Assembly (NCBI GenBank): GCA_937874455.1
Contig: CALNBE010000250.1
Span: 1-24,229, forward strand
Source: an uncultured Opitutia bacterium
Lineage (GTDB): Bacteria; Verrucomicrobiota; Verrucomicrobiia; Opitutales; UBA953
Direction of reading: 5' to 3'
DNA length: 24,229 nt
Positions within the stretch are counted from its first letter, which is position 1. Each line of letters starts with the position of its first letter. The notes below the pieces were generated by a model. It was not told the DNA's origin and ran no database searches. It saw only the letters and a list, made by a program, of their open reading frames with translations. A program made the position numbers and the translations under genes. This document shows positions 16,095-23,510 of this stretch, in pieces.

Positions 16095-16472
16095 ATGAAA
16101 AACCCTTCCATTTTGCATAAGGAGGAAGTCTATCAAATTGTCGGATGCGCCATCGAAGTCTTAAATGTTCTTGGTCACGGGTTGCTCGAAAAAAGCTATG
16201 AGAACGCCCTTTGCGTGGAGTTCGCATTAAAAGGCATCCCATTCCGTCAACAGCCCAAATACAAAGTTACCTACAAAAACCGCCACGTCGGCGATTATGT
16301 TCCCGACTTGGTGGCCTTCGACAAAGTCATTGTTGAAACAAAAACTATCGAGCGCATTGGCGACAATGAACGCGGCCAAATATTGAATTACTTAAAAATA
16401 ACAGGCCTACGTGTCGGCCTCTTGCTAAACTTTAAACATCCTCAACTTGAATGGGAACGTCTTGTTCTCTAA
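16095..16472 (+). CDS. GxxExxY family PD-(D/E)XK nuclease-like protein
   Basis: The 125-residue protein contains the family signature G29-LL-E32-KS-Y35 (in HGLLEKSYENAL). Its core carries a complete PD-(D/E)XK arrangement: Pro70-Asp71, then Glu81-Thr-Lys83 in VIVETK, followed by QILNY (95-99), the QxxxY motif of RecB-like nucleases. The family is widespread but its biological role is not established. The gene has no relation to ATP synthase, yet lies in the same direction inside the operon and is probably cotranscribed. AT-richer base use and the flanking inverted repeats point to recent arrival. The first ATG (16095) is used; the leader contains the left repeat array. Confidence 0.9.
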   Translation: MKNPSILHKEEVYQIVGCAIEVLNVLGHGLLEKSYENALCVEFALKGIPFRQQPKYKVTYKNRHVGDYVPDLVAFDKVIVETKTIERIGDNERGQILNYLKITGLRVGLLLNFKHPQLEWERLVL

Positions 16473-16503
16473 GCCCACTGCTTCGCGATATCCGCGTCTT
16501 CTA

Positions 16504-16533
16504 GACTTCGTGTAAATTTGTGTCTATTCGTGG
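16504..16533 (-). repeat. Right array of three 10-nt repeats, inverted
   Basis: Read on the minus strand the units are CCACGAATAG, ACACAAATTT and ACACGAAGTC, in the same order and period as the left array, followed outward by the same GGGAA/TTCCC end. Confidence 0.8.
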
Positions 16534-16562
16534 TTCCCTAATTCATCCTCCTCCTCTTCGCC

Positions 16563-16985
16563 ATGTCACTCCTCCTCGAAATCGTCACCCCTGAGCGCAA
16601 AGCCTTTTCCGGCCCGGCGGACAGCGTGATCCTGCCCACCGCCTCCGGTCAGATCGACATCCTGCCGGGACACATCCCGCTCACCACTTTGCTGGAACCG
16701 GGGGAAATCGTGGTCACCAACGGCTCCCAAACTGAAAAACTGGTCGTCGACAAGGGATTCGCCCGTGTGCTCGGCGACACGATCTCCATCCTTACCGAGG
16801 CCGCGATTGACGAGGACGAAATCGATCTCGAGGCAGTCGCCAAGGCCCAGTCCCGTGCCGCCGCCGCGCTGGAGGAAGCCCGCACCCGCAAGGATGTCGA
16901 TCCCGCCGAGATCGAAAAGATGGAGCAAATCCTGCGTTTCGCCGCTGTGCAGCATCTCATCAAACGCCCGGGCGGAGGCCGCTGA
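16563..16985 (+). CDS. atpC: F-type ATP synthase subunit epsilon
   Basis: Epsilon couples the shaft to the c-ring and can inhibit ATP hydrolysis. The 140-residue protein has the N-terminal beta sandwich (LEIVTPERKAFSGPADSVIL, ASGQIDILPGHIPLTTLLEPG) and a two-helix C-terminal domain (KAQSRAAAALEEARTRKD). It is the last gene of the operon. Its leader is a CCTCCTCCTC-type pyrimidine stretch just after the right arm of the nuclease cassette, so the cassette also supplies its immediate upstream context. A terminator follows. Confidence 0.95.
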   Translation: MSLLLEIVTPERKAFSGPADSVILPTASGQIDILPGHIPLTTLLEPGEIVVTNGSQTEKLVVDKGFARVLGDTISILTEAAIDEDEIDLEAVAKAQSRAAAALEEARTRKDVDPAEIEKMEQILRFAAVQHLIKRPGGGR

Positions 16986-17008
16986 TCCCTCTTACCGCTG
17001 CCCGCACA

Positions 17009-17038
17009 AAATCCCGTCCACGCCGGACGGGATTTTTT
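17009..17038 (+). terminator. Rho-independent terminator of the atp operon
   Basis: AAATCCCGTCC (17009-17019) pairs perfectly with GGACGGGATTT (17025-17035) around a 5-nt loop, with T residues 17033-17038. Confidence 0.93.
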
Positions 17039-17040
17039 GT

Positions 17041-17058
17041 TTTCCTCCGCAAAGGAAA
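17041..17058. repeat. Dispersed pair, tail-to-tail (TTTCCTCCGC overlapping GCAAAGGAAA)
   Basis: The exact 10-mer and the variant arm share the central GC. It sits between the atp terminator and the stop codon of the convergent ddh gene. Confidence 0.78.
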
Positions 17059-17065
17059 TTCCGCG

Positions 17066-17959
17066 TCACACCAGCGTCTTCACCAGCGTTTCCCGGTCGC
17101 CGGGCAGCAAATCCAGCGGAGGAATCTCCGGCATGGTATAAGCGCCGGGCCCCAAACGCGTCGCCGCCCGCGCACAGGAAACCATGATCTGCGCGGTCAA
17201 CGCGGGATTGTTGATGCTCATGCGAAATTCCAGCCGCTGGTTGTGCGTCGCGCCGCTCACGCCCTTGCGCTCCATCAGCACACCGTGCCCCATGTCTTTC
17301 AATGCCGCCACCGACGGCACCACAAAAACCTTGGTATCGTCGTGCGCAAAATACTCGTCGCTTTTAATCGCTTGCTCGACCGCTGCAAAATCCACCCCAG
17401 GCTCCAGCTCCACGTAAACCATCCGCCGGTGCACGCCGTTCCCCGTCGGGATGGTCATCGACAGCGCGTCGCGCACACCGGGTTTCGACTTGGCGCACAC
17501 CGAGTGTCCCATGCTCATGCCCGGACCAAAATTCGTGTAAGTGATCCCCCGCGGCGCCAGCGCCAGCAGCAGCGCCCGAATCACCGAGTCGCTGCCCGGA
17601 TCCCAGCCCGCCGACACCACCGCCACCGCGCCGTGCTCCCGGCCAATCGCACCGAGCTGCTCGCGCAAGGCCCATATCTTCTCCCCATGAATGTCAAAAC
17701 TGTCCACGGTGTGAATTCCCTTCGCCAGATACAACGGCGCAGTCTCCGGGATGCTGCGCGTCGGCCCGCACAACAGGGCAACATCCACCTGGCCCAGCGC
17801 TGCCACGTCGGTGACGACGGGAAAACTTTCCTCCGCCCCCGCCGTTTTCGTCCGGCGCACCACCCCGGCCAGTTCCATGTCGGGCGCAGCCTGCACCGCC
17901 TCGACCGCAAAACGCCCGATGTTTCCCAAGCCGACCACGGCCACGCGGATTTTTTTCAT
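17066..17959 (-). CDS. ddh: meso-Diaminopimelate D-dehydrogenase
   Basis: Ddh makes meso-diaminopimelate in one NADPH-dependent step from tetrahydrodipicolinate, for lysine and peptidoglycan. The 297-residue protein begins with a Rossmann dinucleotide motif (VVGLGNIGR, 8-16) and contains VDSFDIHGEKIWALRE, VSAGWDPGSDS and FGPGMSMGHSV, all typical of the family. Length is close to normal. I use the ATG at 17959 rather than the in-frame TTG at 17965. It lies 43 nt downstream of pheS on the same strand, so may be read with it, and converges with atpC. A copy of the dispersed repeat lies in its leader. Confidence 0.93.
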   Translation of the reverse strand: MKKIRVAVVGLGNIGRFAVEAVQAAPDMELAGVVRRTKTAGAEESFPVVTDVAALGQVDVALLCGPTRSIPETAPLYLAKGIHTVDSFDIHGEKIWALREQLGAIGREHGAVAVVSAGWDPGSDSVIRALLLALAPRGITYTNFGPGMSMGHSVCAKSKPGVRDALSMTIPTGNGVHRRMVYVELEPGVDFAAVEQAIKSDEYFAHDDTKVFVVPSVAALKDMGHGVLMERKGVSGATHNQRLEFRMSINNPALTAQIMVSCARAATRLGPGAYTMPEIPPLDLLPGDRETLVKTLV

Positions 17960-17970
17960 AAGCAAAGTCT

Positions 17971-17979
17971 CGGAGGAAA
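17971..17979. repeat. Dispersed 9-mer CGGAGGAAA in the pheS-ddh gap
   Basis: An exact 9-mer followed by TTTCTC, a degenerate second arm. Another exact 10-mer lies at 18015-18024 in the last codons of pheS. Confidence 0.7.
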
Positions 17980-18002
17980 TTTCTCAAAAACGCTTCTCCC
18001 GC

Positions 18003-19043
18003 TCAGGCAAACTGGCGGAGGAAACGCAGGTCGTTCGCGTAAAAATGCCGGATGTCATCGATGCCGTGCAGCAGCATCGCGATGCGTTCCAGCCCCATCC
18101 CAAACGCCAGCCCTGTCCATTGCTCCGGGTCGTAACCCACATTTTCAAAAACCTTGGGATCGACCAGCCCGCAGCCCATCACCTCCAGCCAGCGGTCGCT
18201 CAGCCGCCCAAGATTCGGCGACTTCAAATCCATTTCAAAGCTCGGCTCCGTGAAGGGGAAAAAGCTCGGGCGCAGCCGGATTTCCGTTCCCGCTCCAAAC
18301 ATCTCCCGCACGAAGGCGTCCAGCACGCTCTTCAGGTCGCGCAGCGTCACCTGCTTGTCCACCCACAATCCCTCGATCTGGTGGAAATTCGCGCTGTGCG
18401 TCGCGTCCACCGTGTCGCGGCGAAAACACCGTCCTGGCGCAATAATGCGGATGGGCGGTTGCTGCTTGAGCATGGTGCGGATTTGCACGCTGGAGGTGTG
18501 CGAACGCAGCACATACGCCTCGTCGCCCTTTTTGGTCGCGTCGGCGCAGCGCGTTTCCCTTGGCATGAACAGGGTGTCCTGCATGTCGCGCGCCGGGTGC
18601 GAATCCGGAGTGTTCAACGCGTCGAAACAATACCACTCGCTCTCAATTTCCGGACCTTCCGCCACGGTAAAACCAAGCTTGCGGAACACCCCGACGACTT
18701 CCTCGCGCACTTGGGTGAGCGGGTGCAGCGAGCCGGCAAAGTCGTCCGGAGAGGGCAGCGTGGGATCGATGGCCGGACCGAGCCGGGCCGCGATTTCGCT
18801 CTGCTCGATGCGCGCCAGCGTCTCGGCGAAAAGTTTTTCCAGCGCGCCTTTGGTCTGGTTGAGCAGTTTTCCCGCCGCCGGTTTTTCTTCCTTCGGCACT
18901 GCGGCCATCGCCTTCATTGCTGCGGTCAGCGTGCCGTTCGGCCCCGCGATACGGGCCTTGAACGCCTCAAATTCGGGCCGGGCGGCGATGGCGGGCGCGG
19001 CGGCGGTGGCTTCGGTAAGAATGTTGGCGAGCTGCTCTTGCAT
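18003..19043 (-). CDS. pheS: Phenylalanine--tRNA ligase alpha subunit
   Basis: PheS is the catalytic subunit of the class II phenylalanyl-tRNA synthetase. The 346-residue protein has an N-terminal coiled-coil tRNA-binding region and the class II core: HPARDMQDTLF, RSHTSSVQIRTM, the motif 2 region APGRCFRRDTVDATHSANFHQ and the motif 3 region GLAFGMGLERIAMLL near the C-terminus. Length is normal. The usual partner pheT is not downstream; ddh is there instead, so the beta subunit must be encoded elsewhere. Confidence 0.97.
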   Translation of the reverse strand: MQEQLANILTEATAAAPAIAARPEFEAFKARIAGPNGTLTAAMKAMAAVPKEEKPAAGKLLNQTKGALEKLFAETLARIEQSEIAARLGPAIDPTLPSPDDFAGSLHPLTQVREEVVGVFRKLGFTVAEGPEIESEWYCFDALNTPDSHPARDMQDTLFMPRETRCADATKKGDEAYVLRSHTSSVQIRTMLKQQPPIRIIAPGRCFRRDTVDATHSANFHQIEGLWVDKQVTLRDLKSVLDAFVREMFGAGTEIRLRPSFFPFTEPSFEMDLKSPNLGRLSDRWLEVMGCGLVDPKVFENVGYDPEQWTGLAFGMGLERIAMLLHGIDDIRHFYANDLRFLRQFA

Positions 19044-19131
19044 GGAAATAACGGATCAAAGCGTCCCTTTGTGCAAAAGCCCCGCCGTTCAGCAATGCCG
19101 TTTTTCCCACAGCCCTGCCAGCCATCGCAGC

Positions 19132-19152
19132 GCAAAGGAAAATTTCCTCCGC
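19132..19152. repeat. Dispersed palindrome (GCAAAGGAAA-A-TTTCCTCCGC)
   Basis: On the minus strand it starts at the last base of the glgC stop codon. Arms are the exact 10-mer and the variant arm around a single A, the same geometry as after phosphofructokinase. No ordinary terminator is visible between glgC and pheS. Confidence 0.83.
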
Positions 19153-20447
19153 TAAAAGATTTCCCCGACCACTGTGCCGTCGGGAACAATCGCCCCCTTT
19201 TTCACGATCAACACGCCGTCGCGTTTGTACATGGCCTCGGTTTCCCATTTTTCCTCCACGCCAAAGGGCGAGAGGCGCACCTCGTTGCCAATTCGCGCAT
19301 CCTTGTCGATGATCGCATTGTGGATGATCGAGCCAAAGCCCACACCGATGGAGGGACGCCCTAGGCGCTCGTTTTCCTTGATGTCAGCCAGCTCCTCGTA
19401 GTAATCCGCGCCCAGCATCACCACCTCGTGCAGCTTCGCCCCTTCACGGATCACCGAACGGATGCCGATCACGCAGCGGCGCAATTCCGCCTCGGAGACA
19501 ATGCTTCCCTCCGACAACAGCACGTTCTTCACGCAACCACTGTTCAGCTTGGCCGGCGGCAGGTAGCGGGAATGCGTGTAAATCTTGTTTTCGCTGTCGA
19601 AAAAATTGAATGGCGGAATCGGTTCGGTCAGCGCCAGATTGGTTTCCCAGAACGACCCCACCGTTCCAATGTCCTCCCAGTATCCGTCAAACACGTAGGA
19701 GAAAATTCTTTTGCGGCCCAGCAGCGAGGGAATCACCTCCTTGCCAAAATCCTTCATGCTGTTTTCCAGCGCCTCCCATAGCACTTTGCCGGTGAAAACG
19801 TAAATGCCCATCGAAGCCAGGCAGTATTGCGTGTCACTGGTGTCCTTGATCTGGGCGCGAACCGCCCCGCCGATCACCAGCGAGTCCACCACTTTCGGGT
19901 CGGTGGGTTTTTCCACAAACTCGATGATGCCGCCGTCCTCGCCCACCCGCATCACGCCGAGCCCGGCCACTTGGTCCCGGGGCATCGCCTTGGCCGCAAT
20001 GGTCAGATCCGCCTTCGTCCGCCGGTGTTGCTCCACAAACGCGCTCAGATCCATCCGGTAAAGCTGATCGCCAGAGAGAATCACAATCAGGTCGTCGTCC
20101 TGCACGTTAAAATGCCGCATGTTCTGCCGCACCGCATCCGCCGTGCCCTGATACCAAGCATCCGCCTCCACGGTTTGCTCCGCCGCCAAAATGTCCACAA
20201 AGCCGCGGCTGAACGGATCAAAACTGTAGGCCTGCTGGATATGCTTGTGCAACGAAGCGGTGTTGAACTGGGTCAGCACATAAATCTGGTTATAGCCGGA
20301 ATTGATGCAGTTGCTGATCGGGATGTCCACCAGCCGGTAACTGCCCCCCAAGGGAACCGCCGGCTTGCAACGACGCACGGTGAGAGGATACAAGCGCGTG
20401 CCGCGACCGCCGCCCATAATGACGCATTTTACTTTGGTATTAGGCAT
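19152..20447 (-). CDS. glgC: Glucose-1-phosphate adenylyltransferase
   Basis: GlgC makes ADP-glucose for glycogen synthesis. The 431-residue protein opens with the nucleotidyltransferase signature GGGRGTRLYPLT (12-23) and KPAVPLGG with Lys29, followed by YRLVDIPISNCINSG and the ILSGDQLYRMD metal/nucleotide region. The C-terminal left-handed beta-helix is indicated by repeats such as CVIGIRSVIREGAKL and IIHNAIIDKDARIG. Length matches the family. The start ATG follows a leader without Shine-Dalgarno sequence. pheS lies 108 nt downstream on the same strand; no glycogen genes adjoin it. Confidence 0.96.
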   Translation of the reverse strand: MPNTKVKCVIMGGGRGTRLYPLTVRRCKPAVPLGGSYRLVDIPISNCINSGYNQIYVLTQFNTASLHKHIQQAYSFDPFSRGFVDILAAEQTVEADAWYQGTADAVRQNMRHFNVQDDDLIVILSGDQLYRMDLSAFVEQHRRTKADLTIAAKAMPRDQVAGLGVMRVGEDGGIIEFVEKPTDPKVVDSLVIGGAVRAQIKDTSDTQYCLASMGIYVFTGKVLWEALENSMKDFGKEVIPSLLGRKRIFSYVFDGYWEDIGTVGSFWETNLALTEPIPPFNFFDSENKIYTHSRYLPPAKLNSGCVKNVLLSEGSIVSEAELRRCVIGIRSVIREGAKLHEVVMLGADYYEELADIKENERLGRPSIGVGFGSIIHNAIIDKDARIGNEVRLSPFGVEEKWETEAMYKRDGVLIVKKGAIVPDGTVVGEIF

Positions 20448-20565
20448 GAGATGGAGATGATTTTAGGGGATGAATAGCCGTTGTGAAGCGTCGTCCGGCG
20501 CGGCTTGATCCCCGCGCCCAACGCCGCGCCAGACAACAGCAGCGCTCCGGCACGAGCAAGCCCAT

Positions 20566-20575
20566 TTTCCTCCGC
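20566..20575. repeat. Dispersed 10-mer TTTCCTCCGC between glgC and the unknown gene
   Basis: Single exact copy in the GC-rich 187-nt gap upstream of glgC; nothing else is recognisable in that gap. Confidence 0.65.
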
Positions 20576-20634
20576 CCGGTCAGCCCTCCCCAAACACGGC
20601 CCAGCTCCGCCTCGCCGCACTTCGCCAACGAACA

Positions 20635-21186
20635 TCAGTCCTCCTCCCGCGGCTGCTCCGGATTTTTCAGCCGGGCAATGGCTTCGCGAAATCTCGCCAG
20701 CTCGACAAACGTGATGCCGATTTTCCCCAGCTCCTCAATCTGAACCACCGGCAGGGAACTCGTGTCGTTGCAGACAACACGCACCACGGACGCCCGAAAC
20801 TTGTTTTTTAAAGCAAGGCACTTCGCCGTGAGCTCGGGTAGTTCCGCCGGATTGGGCGACGCATGGGCATAATAAATTCGCTCATTCGCCATCCATTTGT
20901 TCGGTTTGTAATCATTCAACACTCCGTCTTCAACAGGCTCCGCAAAATCATTCATTATCAGGGCAACCTCTCGCAAAAACTCCATAAAATGCGGCAGTCT
21001 GGCAGCGCGGGAAATGCCATTGGCCACCAACGCCTCGTCATCGTCCAGCGGCATTTTTTCCAAAAATTTGATAACGGAAAGGATGAGTTTTTCCTCGGAA
21101 ATCCCATAGGCTTCGGCCCTTCGCTTGAGCACAGGCCTTAGTTCCTCAGGAATTTCAAAGTGGGAGATGGGGTACTTTGAAGACAT
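20635..21186 (-). CDS. Hypothetical protein
   Basis: I do not recognise this 183-residue protein. It is soluble, mostly helical in appearance for residues 1-80 (ELRPVLKRRAEAYGISEEKL), with no signal peptide, membrane segment or metal motif. The C-terminal part alternates strand and helix (ASVVRVVCNDTSSLPVVQI, then GITFVELARFREAIARL). Base composition is lower in GC than the flanking genes, suggesting an accessory origin. The start ATG is the first in frame but is directly preceded by a TATTATTATAT stretch that looks like a promoter -10, which would give a leaderless mRNA or mean a later start. It is divergent from the DUF192 gene. Confidence 0.72.
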   Translation of the reverse strand: MSSKYPISHFEIPEELRPVLKRRAEAYGISEEKLILSVIKFLEKMPLDDDEALVANGISRAARLPHFMEFLREVALIMNDFAEPVEDGVLNDYKPNKWMANERIYYAHASPNPAELPELTAKCLALKNKFRASVVRVVCNDTSSLPVVQIEELGKIGITFVELARFREAIARLKNPEQPREED

Positions 21187-21198
21187 ATATAATAATAT
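21187..21198 (-). promoter_or_regulatory. Possible -10 element abutting the hypothetical gene start
   Basis: The minus strand reads TATTATTATAT immediately before the ATG at 21186. A TATTAT hexamer five bases from the ATG would place the transcript start on or next to the start codon. No good -35 is visible. Confidence 0.35.
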
Positions 21199-21397
21199 TT
21201 CTCACAAAAGAACAATCCCTCTTTGGCAAGCACGAAAGAGCGCCACCCATTCCCTTCATATCCACCACCAATTTTTCCTCTCCCACGAAAGACTTGTCTC
21301 TCATCAAAGCCCGCAAAGATCCCCCATACCAGAGTCTCCCATCCGCCCGTCCCGTTTTTCATTGAGCACCCTGGCGCTCCACCGCACCCTCCGTTTC

Positions 21398-21916
21398 ATG
21401 CGACGTTTTGTCATTTCAACCCTGCTTCTTTGCACCCTCCTGGGCTCCGGCTGCGATCAGGAAAACACCGCCAACTCCACCAGCACATCCTCCTTTGACA
21501 CGCGCTTTGCCATCACCTTCGGAGGCAAGGAAACCCGCTTGCAAGTCGCCCTCACCGATCTGGAACGCACCCGCGGGTTGATGGGCCGACGTGCGCTTGC
21601 GCCCGACGAGGGGATGCTCTTCGTTTTTTCCTCCGACGAGCAGCGCGGCTTTTGGATGCGCAACGTGCCGATCAACATTTCCCTCGGCTACCTCACCGCC
21701 GACGGACGGCTCGACGAGATCAAGGCGCTCTACGCCGAGGATCCCTCCACCGTCCCCTCCCGCTCTGACCGCATCCGCTACGTGATCGAACTGCCCGAGG
21801 GCTGGTTCGAAAAAAACCACATCACCCCCGGTGCCCAACTCGACCTGCCCGCCGTCCGCGCCGCCATTTCCGCCCGCGGATTTTCCCCCGAAAAATTCCT
21901 CCCTGCCGGACAGTAA
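21398..21916 (+). CDS. DUF192 domain lipoprotein
   Basis: The 172-residue protein starts MRRFVISTLLLCTLLGSGC, a lipoprotein-type signal with acceptor Cys19 (Gly at -3 is atypical). The mature part is a DUF192 domain: LERTRGLMGRRALAPDEGML, then FWMRNVPINISLGYL and the C-terminal IELPEGWFEKNHITPGAQL. DUF192 proteins are small, often exported and of unknown function. The frame is open 91 codons upstream, but homology and the signal peptide start at 21398. It is convergent with murA, separated by 23 nt filled by a palindrome. Confidence 0.92.
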   Translation: MRRFVISTLLLCTLLGSGCDQENTANSTSTSSFDTRFAITFGGKETRLQVALTDLERTRGLMGRRALAPDEGMLFVFSSDEQRGFWMRNVPINISLGYLTADGRLDEIKALYAEDPSTVPSRSDRIRYVIELPEGWFEKNHITPGAQLDLPAVRAAISARGFSPEKFLPAGQ

Positions 21917-21937
21917 GCGGGGGAAAATTTCCCCCGC
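21917..21937. repeat. Dispersed palindrome with compensatory change (GCGGGGGAAA-A-TTTCCCCCGC)
   Basis: A perfect 10+1+10 inverted repeat starts at the base after the DUF192 stop and ends two bases before the murA stop. Compared with the common form, A is changed to G in one arm and the paired T to C in the other, so pairing is kept. It lacks a T-run but may terminate or protect both convergent transcripts. Confidence 0.85.
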
Positions 21938-21939
21938 CC

Positions 21940-23238
21940 CTATTCCTCGCAATAATCCTTCGGCATTTCCTCCGCCTTCAAACGGGCGATGTCCGCCCCG
22001 AGCGCGGCCAGTTGTTTGTCAAACTGCGCATAGCCGCGGTCCAGATGGTAAATGCGCTGCACCCAGGTTTCCCCCTGCGCCGCCAGTCCGGCCAGAATCA
22101 ATGCCGCGCTGGCCCGCAAATCCGAGGCCATCACCGGCGCCCCCGTTAACCCCTTCCCGCCTTTCACAATCGCCGTCGGCCCTTCAATCGCGATGTCCGC
22201 GCCCATGCGCTGCAACTCCGGCACGTGCATGAAGCGGTTCGGATAAATGCGCTCGGTGATCAAACTGATGCCGGGAATCAGCGTCAGCAGCGCCGAAAAC
22301 TGCGCCTGCAAATCCGTGGCAAAGCCGGGATGCGGCAGCGTGATAATGTCCACCGGACGGCATTTCGCCAGGTTTCCCCGCACCCGGATCACCGCCGGAT
22401 TGAGCACGTCCACCTCCACACCGACTTCATCCAGCTTGTCCAAAAACGCTCCGAGCTGCTCCGTGATCGCGCCATGCACCGTCACCTCGCCCTCGGTGAT
22501 CGCCCCGGCCAGCAGATACGTCCCGGCCTCAATGCGATCAGGCAAAACCGTGTGCGTGCAACCGCCGAGTTTTTCCACGCCGGTGATGGTCAGCACCGGG
22601 CTGCCAATGCCTTCGATTCGCGCGCCCATCGCCACCAGCATCCGGCACAGGTCCACAATTTCCGGTTCGCACGCCGCGCTGTCCAGCCGCGTCACGCCGG
22701 GCGTCAACACCGTCGCCATCAGCAAATTCGCCGTGCCGGTCACCGTGCTGCCGTGCCGTCCGCCCATGAAAATATATGTGCCGGAGGCATTCCGCGCATC
22801 CACTGAGATGTAGCCGTTTTGATGCGTCACCGTGCAGCCAAGGCGGGCCAGCCCTTTCAAATGCAAGTCGATCGGCCGCGGCCCGATCACGCAACCGCCG
22901 GGCATGGCGATTTCCGCCTCGCGCAGCCGGCCCACCAGCGCGCCAAGCAGACAGATCGACGCCCGCATTTTCCGCACCAAATCGTAGGGCGTGTGCGGCT
23001 GAATTTCCTCCGCGGTAATCCGCCAGCTGCCGGGCTCCAGCTTTTCCACTGTCGCGCCATGGTGCCGCAAAATTTCGATCATGAAGCGCACGTCGCTCAA
23101 ATCCGGCACATTGTGCAAAACACACGGCTCGGCGGTCAGCAGCGTCGCCGCCAGCATCGGCAGGCTCGCATTTTTCGCCCCGGCCACCGTCACCGCGCCA
23201 GCCAAGGGGCGCCCACCAACAATACGCACAACTTCCAT
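21940..23238 (-). CDS. murA: UDP-N-acetylglucosamine 1-carboxyvinyltransferase
   Basis: MurA transfers enolpyruvate from PEP to UDP-GlcNAc, the first committed step of peptidoglycan synthesis. The 432-residue protein has VAGAKNASLPMLAA with Lys22 and Asn23, the RASICLLGALVGR segment, and the active-site loop PGGCVIGPRPIDLHL with Cys116. Because that cysteine is present (some lineages carry Asp), the enzyme should be fosfomycin-sensitive in principle. I chose ATG 23238 (MEVVRIVGGRPLAG), where family homology starts, over an open frame extending 36 codons upstream. A TTGTCA ... TATTCC pair (spacer 16) upstream on the minus strand is a weak promoter candidate. Confidence 0.96.
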   Translation of the reverse strand: MEVVRIVGGRPLAGAVTVAGAKNASLPMLAATLLTAEPCVLHNVPDLSDVRFMIEILRHHGATVEKLEPGSWRITAEEIQPHTPYDLVRKMRASICLLGALVGRLREAEIAMPGGCVIGPRPIDLHLKGLARLGCTVTHQNGYISVDARNASGTYIFMGGRHGSTVTGTANLLMATVLTPGVTRLDSAACEPEIVDLCRMLVAMGARIEGIGSPVLTITGVEKLGGCTHTVLPDRIEAGTYLLAGAITEGEVTVHGAITEQLGAFLDKLDEVGVEVDVLNPAVIRVRGNLAKCRPVDIITLPHPGFATDLQAQFSALLTLIPGISLITERIYPNRFMHVPELQRMGADIAIEGPTAIVKGGKGLTGAPVMASDLRASAALILAGLAAQGETWVQRIYHLDRGYAQFDKQLAALGADIARLKAEEMPKDYCEE

Positions 23239-23510
23239 GAAAAGAGGGAATAGCCCGCACCGTTCCGTTGACAAATGAATTGCAAAAAGACGGGGAATTT
23301 CCTCCGCCCCATCGCATTTTTCAGGAGTCTTGCAAACCACGGACAATGCCGATGCCGCGAATTTTTAATGACCCATCTTGGTGCGCTTGGAGGAATCTCT
23401 GTGCCTTCGTATTGAAATAACAGCGCTGGGAACGCGAAGTCCCAGCGCGTTCGCCCCAAAAACCAGCGGCCCGGACTTTCCTCCGCGCCGCTGGCAAACT
23501 CCCGACCGCC
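23239..23510. other. murA-ahcY intergenic region with two dispersed 10-mers
   Basis: No gene is supported in these 272 nt. Exact TTTCCTCCGC copies lie at 23298-23307 (with GGGGAA before and CCCC after it) and 23477-23486. The latter is 25 nt beyond the ahcY stop. The ahcY terminator-like hairpin and the murA promoter should both lie here. Confidence 0.55.
23423..23448 (-). terminator. Probable terminator of ahcY
   Basis: GCGCTGGGA (23423-23431) pairs perfectly with TCCCAGCGC (23440-23448) around an 8-nt loop. On the minus strand, downstream of ahcY, it is followed by TGTTATTTC, a weak U-rich tail. Confidence 0.65.

Larger units (their letters stand above)
16041..16538. mobile_element. Candidate inverted-repeat-bounded nuclease cassette inserted in the atp operon
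   Basis: A 498-nt unit begins GGGAA, followed by three 10-nt units, and ends with the mirror image: three 10-nt units in reverse orientation and TTCCC. The inverted arms share ACGAATAGACAC(G/A)AATTT (17 of 18 matching). Inside is one gene of visibly lower GC content than the atp genes, with codons such as TTA and ATA that the neighbours avoid. Removing the unit would leave a normal ~28-nt atpD-atpC gap. I see no target duplication and no transposase, so how it moves is open. Confidence 0.6.

Noticed and set aside
17243..19364. Overlapping plus-strand open frames of 336 and 537 codons (17243-18253, 17751-19364)
   Set aside because: They are antisense to ddh and pheS, Arg/His-rich, and cross real intergenic gaps.
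21125..21397. 91-codon N-terminal extension of the DUF192 gene
   Set aside because: Overlaps the start of the divergent gene and lacks conservation; the signal peptide starts at 21398.
23239..23346. 36-codon extension of murA
   Set aside because: MurA homology starts at MEVVRIVGG; the upstream part is not conserved and contains promoter-like sequence.
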